From contig OX621259.1 of the NCBI GenBank assembly GCA_951640165.1, positions 2,232,001 through 2,296,000 on the forward strand: 64,000 nt of DNA. The letters run 5' to 3'. Position 1 is the first letter of the stretch; every line of letters starts with the position of its first letter. The stretch is from Pseudoips prasinana. Its lineage: Eukaryota > Arthropoda > Insecta > Lepidoptera > Nolidae. Position numbers and translations under genes: made by a program. The notes beneath the pieces were generated by a model that made no database searches, had not been told where the DNA came from, and was given only the letters and a program-made list of their open reading frames with translations. This document shows, piece after piece, positions 8,631 through 18,896 of the stretch.

Positions 8631-11129
8631 TCAGCATTGACTAGTGAATGCAGTAGTGCGGGTGCGGTGAATTCCCATGCGTTGCATTAATTTATTAAAT
8701 AAGTCAGACTCAAATTGCCTTCCTTGATCCGTGGTTATGGTTATTGGGCAACCAAATCTCGCAATCCAACCCTCATAGAATGCATTAGCAACTTGTTCTG
8801 CGGTTATTTCCTCCAGCGGTAGGGCTTCTGGCCATTTGGTAGCCCTATCTATCATGGTTAATAAATATCGAAAGCCGTCAGAAATAGGTAACGGACCAAC
8901 GATATCTATATGTACATGCTCCAGTCTGTTTGCTTGTTGGAAACTTGCTATGGGTGCCTTCGTGTGTTGTTGCACCTTGGCGCGCTGGCACGCGTCGCAC
9001 GTTCGGGTCCACACATTCACGTCTCTATTCATAGAGGGCCACCAGTATCGAGCGGTGACTAGCTTCCTTGTCGCCCTTATGCCGGGGTGACTAAGGTCGT
9101 GGATCGCTTGGAATACTGCTTTTCGAAAATCTGGTGGCAAATATAGACGAGCAGTGCTTGATGACATCTCGCAGGTAACGGGATGGGCAGTTGAGTTAGG
9201 GATGATAATCTTCTTGAATAGGTGCTTTCCTTTGTTTGACAACAATTTAAGTTCTTCATCTAAATCTTGTTTTAGTGCTAACTCGGTGTAATCCAGTGGT
9301 GACGGGCATGTTATTGTTTCGACTCGCGATAATGCGTCCGCGACCTTGTTGTCCTGGCCGATTACGTGTTGAATATTGGACGTGAACTGTCCGATATATT
9401 CAAGGTATCTTGTTCGGCGGGGTGTCTCAGACTTGCTGTTTGATGTTAATGCATTACACAGCGGTTTGTGGTCCGTGTAAACAATTAACTCTCGTCCTTC
9501 AAACACACGTCGGAAGTGACGTATTGCCATGTAGATTGATAGCAACTCACGGTCGTACGTGCTGTACTTTTGTTGAGCGTCGCTGAACTTTTTGGAAAAA
9601 AATCCCAGTGGTCTCCAGCTGCCATTGATCTTTTGCTGTATAACGGCCCCAGCACATGAATTTGACGCGTCTGTCATCAATGCGAAAGGTTCGCTCAGCG
9701 AGGGGTAGGACAATAATGCGCAGTTCTTGATATCCTCTTTACATTGATTGAATGCTTGTTTTGCCACTTCTGTCCATTGTATGTTTGTTTTATCGTTTTT
9801 CTTGGCGTTGTGAAAATATTTGTTTAATTGTTTTTGATGTTCAGCCGCATAGTGTATGCTCGAACGATAAAAATTAAGCATTCCAACGAACCGACGTAGA
9901 TCTTGGATTGTTTTTGGCAATGGATAGGACTGAATTGCTTGTATCTTTCCTTCTGTCGGTGTAATGCCTTCTGGTGTTACCGTGTATCCAAGGAAATCTA
10001 GTTTTGACTGGCCGAAGATACATTTAGCGACGTTTATTTTTAAACCACTATCGTTGAGTCGTTTAAATACTTCTTGAAGTTCCCTTCTGTGTATTTCTTG
10101 GTTTTCAGAAGCTACGAGAATGTCGTCGACGAACGGGAAAACAGGAAGGCCACGGAGCACGTTGTCGATGTGACGTTGGAAGGTCTGGCCTCCGTTCATC
10201 AAACCAGGACACATCCTGGTGAACTCGTACAAGCCAAAAGGGGTAATCACGGCTGTCTTCTTCACGTCCTCTTCTCTGTTTTTGATCTGAAAGTAGGCCT
10301 TTTGAAGATCAATTTTTGAAAAAATCGTTTTACCTTGAACGTTATGTGTAAAATCGTGCAGGCGTGGTATCGGGTATCGGTCGGGTGTAGTTACTGCGTT
10401 GAGTCTACGATAATCGCCGCAGATTCTGTAGGTACCGTCTTTCTTTAATACCATATGTAATGGACTGGCCCATGGGCTATTAGACGGTCGACAAATTCCT
10501 TGATCCATCATGAGTTGGAATTCTTGTTTTGCCGCGTTATATTTATGCGGCGGTAGTGGCCTCGCTTTTGTAAATATCGGCGGGCCGGTGGTTTCAATAT
10601 AGTGTTCAACTTCACTATTTCCCAGTTTCTCTAAGTTGGGTCTCGTGATGTCTGGAAATTGGGCCAACAGGTCGTGGTAGGGAAGCTTGTCATCGATGGT
10701 TCGGATGCTTCCTTCTGCTGCGGGTGACAGGAACCCTCGTGCCGATAGCTTGGTTCTTTTGTCCACCAATCGTCGTCCATGGAGATCCACCATAAGTGCA
10801 TGGTGATGCAAAAAATCAGCGCCTAATATCGGCCGGCTAACTGTTGCAACCATAAATCGCCAACTGTAGGCACGGCGCATTCCGATGTTGAGAACAATGG
10901 TTCGCTCACCGTAAGTGGGTATTTGTGATCCATTTGCTGCGTATAAGTAGTTGGTTGGTATCCGCTGTTTATCTCGTGCGGTGGCGGGTAACACGGAAAC
11001 GTTTGCACCCGTGTCGATTAGGAATTTCTTTCCGGTTGATTTATCGTATAAAAATAGGCGGTATGTGGATAAATCGTCGACTTCAGCCACCGCCACGGCT
11101 TGGGTCTCCACTAGTTTTCCGACTTCTCG
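8631..11129 (-). CDS. pol: Ty3/gypsy-type pol polyprotein, 3'-truncated in integrase
   Basis: About 826 codons from a GTG at 11,111 (the frame opens at about 11,129). Domains in order: retropepsin (DTGANVSVL, residues 33-41); reverse transcriptase (DYRRLN near 233-238, KIDLQKAYFQI near 266-276, FVDD at 327-330 replacing the usual YVDD); RNase H (ALMTDASNSCAGAV, YDRELLSIYMAIRHF, YTDHKPL); integrase zinc finger (HDLSHPGIRATRK...CDACQRAK, an HHCC pattern); and an integrase core with the first two acidic residues (IDIVGPLP and TDQGRQFES). The frame ends soon after the second Asp, before the third catalytic Glu and the C-terminal domain. The order RT-RH-IN is Ty3/gypsy, and the PBS and gag resemble the CsRn1-like insect branch (inference). 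The copy is probably unable to integrate by itself, although its reading frame is otherwise unbroken, suggesting it is young. Confidence 0.9.
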   Translation of the reverse strand, partial: REVGKLVETQAVAVAEVDDLSTYRLFLYDKSTGKKFLIDTGANVSVLPATARDKQRIPTNYLYAANGSQIPTYGERTIVLNIGMRRAYSWRFMVATVSRPILGADFLHHHALMVDLHGRRLVDKRTKLSARGFLSPAAEGSIRTIDDKLPYHDLLAQFPDITRPNLEKLGNSEVEHYIETTGPPIFTKARPLPPHKYNAAKQEFQLMMDQGICRPSNSPWASPLHMVLKKDGTYRICGDYRRLNAVTTPDRYPIPRLHDFTHNVQGKTIFSKIDLQKAYFQIKNREEDVKKTAVITPFGLYEFTRMCPGLMNGGQTFQRHIDNVLRGLPVFPFVDDILVASENQEIHRRELQEVFKRLNDSGLKINVAKCIFGQSKLDFLGYTVTPEGITPTEGKIQAIQSYPLPKTIQDLRRFVGMLNFYRSSIHYAAEHQKQLNKYFHNAKKNDKTNIQWTEVAKQAFNQCKEDIKNCALLSYPSLSEPFALMTDASNSCAGAVIQQKINGSWRPLGFFSKKFSDAQQKYSTYDRELLSIYMAIRHFRRVFEGRELIVYTDHKPLCNALTSNSKSETPRRTRYLEYIGQFTSNIQHVIGQDNKVADALSRVETITCPSPLDYTELALKQDLDEELKLLSNKGKHLFKKIIIPNSTAHPVTCEMSSSTARLYLPPDFRKAVFQAIHDLSHPGIRATRKLVTARYWWPSMNRDVNVWTRTCDACQRAKVQQHTKAPIASFQQANRLEHVHIDIVGPLPISDGFRYLLTMIDRATKWPEALPLEEITAEQVANAFYEGWIARFGCPITITTDQGRQFESDLFNKLMQRMGIHRTRTTAFTSQC

Positions 11130-11968
11130 TTAGACGTCTCTTTAAAACTGCACGGACTTCTGCATCGGTATGCTGATTTCCCGAATTTCTTATGAAAATA
11201 GCTCATCGTGTTTCTCCTGTCCCGAGATTTGGAGCTGGAACGGCTTCTGAAATTGTGGGATCGGCGTTGGAACTTGCGAGATCGGTTCATTTTCAGCTCT
11301 GCGACTTCCTTGGTCAGAGCTTCAATCATGCTGTAAAGCTTCTGGTCAGCAGATACAGTTGTCGCCGCTATCTCAGCTGACGTCACTGTCTTTGACGTAG
11401 TAGGTTGACACTGGCATGAACACACGGCGCTCACCTCTCTTAGCTGCTCTTGCATTTTGTCAGCCATGGCAGCCAACGAGTCTAGCTTGGATTCGTCACT
11501 CAAACATGCCAACACTGTGCGGGTAGAAGCAGGTAGGTGGCCTTGCCACAACATTTTAAGGGTGTCGTCCGGCATTTTAGTCCCAGCGAGGTTCCTCATT
11601 CGACGCAGCAACTGAGATGGTCGTTGGTCGCCGAGCTCCATTTCATTCAGTAGTTTTTGTAGCTGAATACCCTCGCTATCTTCGTAGACCTCCAATAATC
11701 TTCTTTTGGCATTGGCGAATCGGCTGGAGTTGGCCGGTGACAGGATGATATCGCTGATTTGGTCGATGTCCTTGATCTCCAACTGAGCCACAAGAAGTGC
11801 GAACTTGCTTTCATCACTGAGCTTCTGGTTTTGAATAATGACCTCAAATTGAGCAAACCAAAGCTTAGGTCTGTTGCACCAGAATTTAGGAATGCGTGAC
11901 TGGACGCTTACTGCTTCAACGTCTGCAGGCGCCGTAGTTTTGTCTTCCTTTGTTACGGGCGTGGCCAT
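11111..11968 (-). CDS. gag: Ty3/gypsy-type Gag
   Basis: An intact 285-codon frame on the minus strand, starting 8 bases after the primer-binding site. The N-terminal half holds the insect gypsy gag pattern RIPKFWCNRPKLWFAQFE and LSDESKFALLVAQLE, then a QRPSQLLRRMRNLAG segment typical of retrotransposon Gag capsids. The C-terminus is basic and Arg/Ser-rich (near residues 235-260) and lacks a CCHC knuckle, so RNA binding would rest on the basic tail. The stop (11,111-11,113) overlaps the pol frame, which is one base back (-1). This fits expression of pol by ribosomal frameshift. Confidence 0.85.
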   Translation of the reverse strand: MATPVTKEDKTTAPADVEAVSVQSRIPKFWCNRPKLWFAQFEVIIQNQKLSDESKFALLVAQLEIKDIDQISDIILSPANSSRFANAKRRLLEVYEDSEGIQLQKLLNEMELGDQRPSQLLRRMRNLAGTKMPDDTLKMLWQGHLPASTRTVLACLSDESKLDSLAAMADKMQEQLREVSAVCSCQCQPTTSKTVTSAEIAATTVSADQKLYSMIEALTKEVAELKMNRSRKFQRRSHNFRSRSSSKSRDRRNTMSYFHKKFGKSAYRCRSPCSFKETSNEKSEN

Positions 11969-11975
11969 TTTGAAC

Positions 11976-11987
11976 GCGGGGTCACCA
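11976..11987 (-). promoter_or_regulatory. Retrotransposon primer-binding site
   Basis: The minus strand reads TGGTGACCCCGC just 5' of the gag ATG. TGG at the 5' edge is what a tRNA 3'-CCA end would pair with, and TGGTGACCCCG is common in insect gypsy elements. It marks the 5' LTR boundary a few bases further (about 11,990). Confidence 0.65.
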
Positions 11988-11989
11988 AT

Positions 11990-12345
11990 ATTGCGGGGCT
12001 TGTGGTAAGTAAAACGGCGAATAACGATCTGTGTTTAATGTATATCTATGGGTTAACAATATATATTTAATTTCAAACTAACTTATTATTTCACGTTATC
12101 TAAAGAAACTAAAACACATTTTCTTTCCTTTGACAGTGATACTTGACAGTCAGCTAATTGCCGAAGAGTATGTATATCAATACGTAAGTATGAGCTGCTA
12201 CAGTAAACTTTGAATAAAATGGTAAACGTTAATTCCACCTTGTGGCCAATGAGGCGTGACAAGTGTGTCGGAAATAGGTTTGTGCAAAGGTGAAAATTGC
12301 TGCAATTACGAAAACTGTCAGTTGCAATTAATCTCATGGATTTAT
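11990..12345 (-). repeat. Probable 5' LTR of the gypsy element (outer edge not defined)
   Basis: The sequence upstream of the PBS should be the 5' LTR. No second LTR exists in the window to fix its length, so the outer edge is a guess. There is no target duplication to test because the 3' end is lost. Confidence 0.35.
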
Positions 12346-12374
12346 TTGTATTCGTCTATTTTATAATATTTTCT

Positions 12375-12475
12375 ACTGGTCTTCTGGTCTTGTGGTGAAT
12401 GACTCTGATTTTTAAGCTAGAGTTTGTGAGTTTGATCCCCATACCGGACAAATTTTTATGTGATGAGAACGATTA
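12375..12475 (+). repeat. Possible tRNA-derived SINE fragment
   Basis: TCTTGTGGTGAATGACTCTGATTTTTAAGC and GTGAGTTTGATCCCCATACCGG resemble box A and box B. They are followed by a short body (TGATGAGAACGATTATTTATTGTG). Degenerate. Confidence 0.35.
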
Positions 12476-12499
12476 TTTATTGTGTTGAGGTGTAAATTA

Positions 12500-12720
12500 T
12501 CTATCATCATCATCATCATATGAGTTAGAAGACCCCCACAGCTGGACAAAAGCCTCTCTCAAAGATCTCCACGATTGAAGGTCTGGCTCCACCTGCATCC
12601 AGCGGCTTCCAGCGACTCTCACAAGATCATCGATGTATCCTGCCAGATGACGCTGTTGTCGGTTCGTGGTTACTACTCGAGAACCTTTCGGCTCACGGGT
12701 GTCGGTTTAAAGAGCTATGT
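12500..12720 (-). repeat. RTE-like LINE fragment
   Basis: ATCATCATCATCATATGAGTTAGAAGACCCCCACAGCTGGACAAAAGCCTCTCTCAAAGATCTCCAC is the antisense of the usual RTE/SINE 3' tail. The CAGCGGCTTCCAGCGAC block shared with 6,815-6,965 follows. Confidence 0.5.
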
Positions 12721-12784
12721 GTCCTGCCCATTGACACTTCACGCTTGGCAATTTTTCGGGCTGTGTGTTTTTGAAATCATCAGC

Positions 12785-13131
12785 CGCAGTGTCTTAAGTC
12801 AAGAGCCTTCGACCAGTGTGTGTTGCCAGTGATGACTTATGGAATAGAGACGTGGTCGCTTACTATGGGCCTCATCAGAAGGCTCAAGGTCAACCAAAGA
12901 GCAATCGAGATACTCGAAGTATCCCTGCGCGATCGAATCAAAATCATCGAAATCCGCGGGCGAACCAAAGTAGCCGACATAGCCCAAAGAATTGCCAAAC
13001 TGAAGTGGCAGTGGGCGGGACACATAGCTCGTAGAACTGACGGCCGTTGGGGCAGAAAGGTTCTCAATTTGGAAGACGAAGCGTGGGCAAGGTGGACCGA
13101 CGATCTAACAAGAGTCGCGGGATGCCGTTAG
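12785..13131 (+). pseudogene. RTE-type LINE reverse transcriptase, C-terminal fragment
   Basis: An open frame reads FDQCVLPVMTYGIETWSL, then ILEVSLRDRIKIIEIRGRTK and KLKWQWAGHIARRTDGRW. The YG-x-E-T-W, SLRDRI, RTKV-x-DIA and KWxWAGHIAR motifs are the standard end of RTE-clade ORF2. The N-terminal endonuclease and RT palm are missing, so it is a 5'-truncated copy. It continues into the 3' UTR. Confidence 0.8.
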
Positions 13132-13230
13132 ACGCGGGCAGCGCAAGACCTGCAGTTGAGATCTTTGGGGGAGGCTTTTGTCCAGCGCGGAGGACATTTT
13201 GCCGAGATGATGAAGTATGTAATAACCTGT
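13132..13230 (+). repeat. RTE-type LINE 3' UTR
   Basis: Carries TTGAGATCTTTGGGGGAGGCTTTTGTCCAGCGCGGAGGACATTTTGCCGAGATGATGA, the hallmark 3' tail (FGGAGGCCTTTGTCCAGCAGTGGAC-type) of this LINE group. Confidence 0.7.
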
Positions 13231-13250
13231 AATCACGATATATATTAATT

Positions 13251-13631
13251 ATGTTTTTAATTTCAATTCTAATCATAAATTTTAATTTGAATAATTTTAA
13301 TTGCTTCACGCACCACTCTTTAAAGAGGAAATTTTACTTCGTTTTTGTAATTCCGTTTTCCGTCCGTAGTAAAACGGAAGATCGAGTAAATTACAGTTTT
13401 TTTAAAGAAAACCTTCCACCTATTAAAAAGGAAACTGAAAAATACTTCAACATTGTTAAGGAGATTTTATTGGAAAGCGCTGAAAATAGAAGAAAATGCT
13501 TAAAATGTCGTAAATTGATACTCCTCTCTCAGAAGGCATTTCTGTCGATAAAATTTATTAAATGGTGTTCGAGTATCACAATGCGATACTTTCACAAAGC
13601 AATATTTTGTGCGCAAGTTTTCTTTAAATGA
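13251..13631 (+). other. 126-codon open frame, unrecognised
   Basis: A Lys/Phe/Ile-rich frame with a hydrophobic start. The central part (PPIKKETEKYFNIVKEILLE) could be helical. I do not recognise a family, codon use is no different from the AT-rich flanks, and no splice context is evident. Chance is the likeliest explanation. Confidence 0.15.
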
Positions 13632-13639
13632 TCGTTGTA

Positions 13640-13985
13640 TACACCGCAATGAACATCTAACTTGATATTTTTTAAATAAGAAACAATAAACGACCAGATG
13701 CAAGTGAGATTTGGCACCAGAGGCTGTTCTATGCATTACCCTAGACAAATATGTAGTACAAAGCATCCTTTTTACACCTTTAAAACTTTATAATAGATGT
13801 TCCAGCTACATGGAAATTCATATTACACGCATATTTAAAATAAATTAAAAGCCCATTTCATAATCAAAAGTTATGATACCATTTATTTATTACTCATCAT
13901 CATCATCATCATCAGCCTAAAATCGTCCACTGCGGGATATAAGATTCGTATATGTACTTTATAACGGTCTATTTTATTTATTTAT
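13640..13985. other. Mostly unassigned sequence with a short LINE tail
   Basis: No gene seen. CATCATCATCATCATCATCAGCC...AAATCGTCCACTGCGGGATAT at 13,897-13,942 is a short RTE-like 3' tail fragment. Confidence 0.4.
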
Positions 13986-13989
13986 TTAA

Positions 13990-14186
13990 AACTAGCAGTT
14001 CCACGTGGTTTTACCCGCGTTAAACTTTAAAAATTATAGCCTATGATTTAATCTAGGGTGTCAGCTAACTCCATACCAAATTTTATTAAAATCGCTCCAG
14101 CCGTTTAGACGTGGAGAAGTAACAAACATACACAGTCACACAGTCACGCACTCACAAACTTTCGCCTTTATAATATTCGTGTGATT
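13990..14186 (-). mobile_element. Helitron-like fragment
   Basis: Begins CTAGCAGTTCCACGTGGTTTTACCCGCG and ends CTTTCGCCTTTATAATATTCGTG, i.e. the complement of AAA..GCGAAAGTTTG...CCGCGG..CTAG. Nearly the same element recurs at 55,261-55,446, including the GTGTCAGCTAACTCCATACCAAATTTTATTAAAAT block. Confidence 0.55.
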
Positions 14187-14194
14187 ACTACCAC

Positions 14195-14395
14195 ACACGT
14201 ACAGTCCATAGACGGGTGACCGCCAAAGTGGTATATTTTCTGAGCGTCTCCGTGTTTCCGAGAGCACGTTTAACTGTCGGTCCCGGTCGTAGTTAATAGA
14301 CAACAATCGTTAAGACTTAAGCCATGTCGGAGGCCTTGTGGGCTCGCTCGAATAACTTCGACACTAGGGTAACCACTGCCCATACGGTAAGTAAG
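14195..14395 (+). repeat. 5S rRNA-derived SINE, 5'-truncated
   Basis: Starts inside the box C region (CAGTCCATAGACGGGTGACCGCCAAAGTGG). The body (TTTCTGAGCGTCTCCGTG...GAGAGCACGTTTAA) and the CTAGGGTAACCACTGCCCATACGGTAAG tail follow. Confidence 0.6.
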
Positions 14396-14835
14396 TTATA
14401 AATGTATTCTATTCGAATGGCAAGGGCGGGAAAAGAGGTCATTCAAATGACCAAGAAGTATTCTAAGAAACATTCTCAGAAGACCAAAGACCTTTTCAAG
14501 AACAAATTTTAACATTGTTTGTAAATGTCAGTAACTGGTCCTTATGCAAATACGTTTGAAGTAGGGTACTAAAATTGTCACCGTCTACGTGGCACGTTTG
14601 CAAGTACAGTCCGTGGCACATCGGTGGATACATTTAGTTACGAAAACTACACTTAAACGAGGTTTCTACCGGTACCTCGTATTTGGGTTCCACTTTTCTG
14701 GGTCGAGTGTCAGGAGAGCCTAATGATATGTTAGATAACCACTTACTAGTGGTTTTCCTTTGATTGATTTACTAGGTACTAAAATTTGGTCATGTTAGGA
14801 AACTGGTATGTGAAAATTCTACAAAGAAAACGGTT
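14396..14835. other. Unassigned sequence
   Basis: No gene or repeat family recognised. Confidence 0.35.
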
Positions 14836-15105
14836 TTTGAAGTTATACTTCTTTTGGCGCGATGGAGAAAAATGATGAGAGTGAATTTTTACGATGCGCG
14901 CGCACACCGACACCAAAAAATTTAACAGCATGAAGTTAGTTCTAGGTGGTATGAAAATGTATGAGAGTGAATTTTATTGCGCGCGCATCGTAAAAATAAC
15001 AGCATGACGTTAGTTCTAGGTGGTATGAAAATTGAACACTATGTTCATGTTGTATATTAAGAAGTATAACTTCTAACGCGTGTACATAAGTACACACAAG
15101 TTTTA
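14836..15105. mobile_element. MITE-like element D, copy 1
   Basis: Bounded by inverted GAAGTTATACTTCTT (left) and AAGAAGTATAACTTC (right), with a conserved ACGCGTGTACATAAGTACACACAAG extension. It holds an internal tandem duplication of about 80 bp (ATGAGAGTGAATTTT...GCGCGCGC...AACAGCATGAnGTTAGTTCTAGGTGGTATGAAAAT). Copies: 36,398-36,657 and 52,665-52,922. No coding capacity. Confidence 0.65.
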
Positions 15106-15279
15106 TTTTTTAAATATCTAAGTTAACTGATTAACAGAACTTGTATTTAAACATGAATATAATAACATATCGATGGTGTATCAATTATAAATAAATAAAT
15201 AATTGAATTTAAATTTAAAATGTAACTCATTGTTCACAATAATAGCTTTGGTATTGAAAAAAAAAAACAAAAAAAATAA

Positions 15280-15415
15280 TTTGCACCATCATCGTCATTA
15301 TCAGCCCGATATCGCCAACAAGGCTCGCGGTCACTCCATGGATGGGTGACCGCTAAAGTGGTTTAATTTCTGAGCGTCTCCGTGTTTCGGAGGGCACAAG
15401 TCACAAATTTCGCTT
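15280..15415 (+). repeat. 5S rRNA-derived SINE fragment
   Basis: Head GGCTCGCGGTCACTCCATGGATGGGTGACCGCTAAAGTGG and body TTTCTGAGCGTCTCCGTGTTTCGGAGGGCAC. It is truncated at both ends, with a CATCATCGTCATTATCAGCC stretch directly upstream. Confidence 0.55.
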
Positions 15416-15867
15416 TTATAGTATCAGTTGGATCATTAAAATAATAATTTTAATCAACGACACGTTGGTAGGCTTGGACCTTTACAGCGGAAAAAGCGCT
15501 AAATATTCGTTCGTGACAGCATATTAATTACTTATACAGATAAGATGTTTTTTACAGAGTAATTGTATCATAACGCTTTTACATACAAATGAAAAGGTAT
15601 ATTGAATTTTTACCTCGATTAATTTATTTTTATATTAATAACGCCCAAGTCCTGTAAATGGGACATATTTTAATATATTTTGCCTAAATTAATCTTAATC
15701 AAAATATCAAGTATTATGTGCACATTAATCTAGCAAACGTCAGGTAATGTGTCTTGCTAAGACTAATTAAGTCTACTAATTAACTAGTACCAGACTAAAG
15801 GAACAATTTATTCAAACTGAACTTAAGAGATTTTTTGAACATGCAATTTAAATATAAATAAATATCT
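15416..15867. other. Unassigned sequence
   Basis: AT-rich with no feature recognised. Confidence 0.35.
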
Positions 15868-16065
15868 TTAGACGTGTGGTGCAACGGTTTAGACAACCCA
15901 CTCGCCACTTCGCGTTCCTGGTTCATTTCCTGCACAGAACAACAATTTGTATGACCCATAAATAGTTGTTCTGAGTCTGGATGTACTTTGTGTCCGTCAG
16001 TTATATGTTTATAAAGCACCCCGCGATACAGGGATTAATTTCCCTAGTGCGGGATGTGTATTGAA
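15868..16065 (+). repeat. SINE family B, diverged full copy
   Basis: Box A-like GTGTGGTGCAACGGTTTAGAC and a degraded box B (CCTGGTTCATTTCCTGC). The family body (CAACAATTTGTATGACCCATAAATAGTTGTTCTGAGTCTGGATGTA) and TCCCTAGTGCGGGATGTG follow. Confidence 0.75.
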
Positions 16066-16167
16066 AAAAACACACACACTGCCATCTGATCCCAAACTAT
16101 GGCGAATGAGAGATATGAGATAAACGTACTTATATATTTCTAAATACATATTACAGATAAATTATAA

Positions 16168-16537
16168 TAATAATAATGTCCTCCTAGCCGAATCCGGCCC
16201 CGGCGGCCAGTCTCAACAGAGATTAGCCATCTGCGCGGGACATAATATAGTGCTCAAGTGTGTGCGCAAACACAGGAGCACTTTCTATTTCATCACTCTC
16301 ATAATCCGATGGGACGACTAGTGACACGACCGGAAAGAGGTCAGGCACAGGACCGACGGCTTTACGTGTTCTCCGAGGCACGGGGGTATAATACCGCCAA
16401 CTCCCAGACTTCGGGCTGATGCTGAGAATTTTTTCTTTTTACAGAAAAGTCCCAAAATCACTTTTGGCCCGACCCGGGATTTGAACCCAGGACCTCGCAG
16501 CGGGTGAACACGCTACCGCTAGACCAACGAGGCGGTC
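16168..16537 (-). repeat. SINE family A, full copy
   Basis: Same structure as 4,538-4,905. The minus-strand head GCCTCGTTGGTCTAGCGGTAGCG (box A) and GGTTCAAATCCCGGG (box B) is intact. Body blocks are conserved. Confidence 0.8.
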
Positions 16538-17200
16538 AGAGAGATAAATTATATATACTGAGGCAAGCTCCCTCTCGCCTCGTTTTACTTGTTTCACGGG
16601 ACAATAGAGGCAAGCAGGAGTCCAAGCCATCTCACAAATACTACAATCAACTAAGCCTACTAAGTTAACTGTAAAAGTCACGTAAAAATAAATAAGATCG
16701 GCTGTTTAACACTTTTACTTCTTGAATTTTATGTTTTTATGTTTGTGTGTTTAGCACGATCATTTGTTTTCGTCTGGGTGTAGTTTATCTACAACATGTA
16801 CCTAACTTAATTAACGCACATCCTGAAAATAGTTTGTTCAGAATCGTTTACTAAATCGATTTATATCATTTTTAATATAAGTAGGTAATTTTTTATTCCA
16901 AAAATAATTGAAACTTGAAATTATTGTCATATTTCTTATAAATTAATTTACAGAAATGTACAGTCAAAAAAAAGTTTTGTTAGTATTCATACAAATTCCA
17001 TCATTCAATACTAAATAAAGAAAAATGAACTTTATTCCAAGAAATTAATTTAGTAAATAATAATGTAATACATGTCTAATTAAAAATTCAGTTATTTGGT
17101 GTGTCTGAGGGTGTGCGTTAATTACGTTACATGTTGTATAATCGGAGCGTGGTGAGGCCGAGTGCCCGTGGTACTATGGCTAGATTTCAAAGCGTGTTTT
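16538..17200. other. Mostly unassigned sequence
   Basis: AT-rich with no gene recognised. A short piece of the family A tail (GTGTCTGAGGGTGTGCG...GTTACATGTTGTATAAT) lies at about 17,100-17,142. Confidence 0.35.
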
Positions 17201-17204
17201 TTTA

Positions 17205-17292
17205 GAAAGACAACACCCGCACTGGGGAAGTTCATCCATGTGTCGCGGGGTACAAACATACAATAATATACGGACACAAATTACAATTTGTT
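17205..17292 (-). repeat. SINE family B tail fragment
   Basis: AGACAACACCCGCACTGGGGAAG...TGTGTCGCGGGGTACAAACAT...ACGGACACAAATTAC is the antisense of the family B tail. Confidence 0.6.
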
Positions 17293-17579
17293 TCTAAATA
17301 ATTTATATTTACTGCGTGCTTCCATAGCTATCCGTTATTTAGAAACTATTCAAACGCCCTTGGGTATAGACATTGTTAGGAAACTAAAGCACGTACTAAG
17401 TTCAAACTAAACACAACCTGTTGTAACAGAGGTGAGGATAAAAGGAGAAAGGACTCAAAGGAATACTTTCATACTCGGTGAGCGGTCACTACGCAGCTAT
17501 AAATAGTGTCCTGCTTACATTTACTTTGCCGTTCTTGTAGGTATGTTTCGCAAAACGGTATTTGCTAGGTACTAGTGAT

Positions 17580-17690
17580 GTAACGAATATTCGCATTCGC
17601 ATTCGCATTCGCGGATATTCGCATATTTTTTAATATTCGCATTCGCATTCGCATTCGCAAAATTACCGCGAATGTTTTGCGAATATAAAA
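17580..17690. repeat. Left subterminal hexamer array of the hAT element
   Basis: Multiple ATTCGC copies with interspersed GCGGATATTCGC and GCGAATGTTTTGCGAATAT. The right end holds the matching array at about 19,410-19,480. Subterminal short repeats are known binding sites in hAT elements. That role here is inferred. Confidence 0.7.
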
Positions 17691-18334
17691 AAAAATTGAA
17701 TGTTGGTTAATAAAACAAAATCCATTAATTTCTTATGTTTTTTAATTTAAGAATAAGTAACTTAACCTCGTAATCACATTATCAGTCTTCTCTTTATCAT
17801 TTGATATCATTTATTTATTTAAATTATATAAATTGTTAAGCTTCATTATATATACTAAATGCAATGTAAAGAAACAATAATAATTCTTCTATGAATTTTT
17901 ACCGAAGTTTAAATCTTATAATTATCTTGGTGAGCAAACTAAAAACTAAAAATAATAATCAACAAATACTGCAATAAATAAACTATAAATATAATAATTT
18001 TAAAAAAGAGTTAACACTTTAAGCAAACAGAAATAAAAGTAAATGTTTTAGTCTAATAAAGCTAAAAAATTAAATTGTCATTAGAACTTGTAACACAAAA
18101 ATTGTATGCAAATGTAACTAACAAAAATGAATTTTTCTATTAAACTTTTCTCAGTCTTTAGATATATTTTCAAAGTATTTAGATAAAAGTGTAACTAAAA
18201 CTATATTCAGTACAGTAGACCATAAATATAGTCTAACTCTAAACAAACAAAACAAAAATAGATTCTCAAACAAAAATACTTCTCTTCCTTAAAAAAATAA
18301 CAATTAATTATATTTTTTTAACATATTTTTCATG

Positions 18335-18720
18335 TTAATAATTGAACTTCAATAGAATATTAAACTTTAAAAATAGAAGCTTTGATGCCTTGTCTCCTTC
18401 AAGTCTGTTTCGATGTGGTGCGTAATTAAGTCCAGCGCCACTAAACATGCGCTCGCTGGGGATACTTGTTGGTGGTGTAACTAAATAATGTCGAACTACA
18501 GGAAACAGAAGACCGTACCTTTCTTTGTTCACTTTCCACCAAGTTAAAGGGTCGACGTCATTTGCCACGCATTTTTCCGTTGAGTATTCTGTGATCGTAT
18601 TACGGATTAAAAGATGAACAGGGTTTTCAAAAGTATTAAGCGGCATATTCTCTTCTACACTGCCGCTCGCATCCATTAATGAATTCATTGTTTCTTTCAA
18701 AGATAAATTATTTGTTTGGG
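18335..18720 (-). pseudogene. hAT transposase C-terminal (dimerisation) region
   Basis: A 121-codon frame holds DPLTWWKVNKERYGLLFPVV, then PPTSIPSERMFSGAG and NRLEGDKASKLLFLKFN, the conserved hAT C-terminal dimerisation motif (W-W, P-S-E-R-x-F-S, L-x-x-x-x-N). The stop is at the element's natural C-terminus. Upstream, the frame is lost to the block at 18,897-19,229. Confidence 0.85.
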
Positions 18721-18896
18721 TGTCTTCATTTAACCTGACACGCTTTGCATTCGGACTGCATAAAAAGATACGTCGTTTTGACTGTCTCCGACCAAATCCA
18801 AAAATATGTTATATGACGCGTTCTTTAGTAGACGTATTTTAAAAGAACTTGTTTTTGTATCTTGGATCAATGAAAGTCGCCATGGCAAACAAAAGG

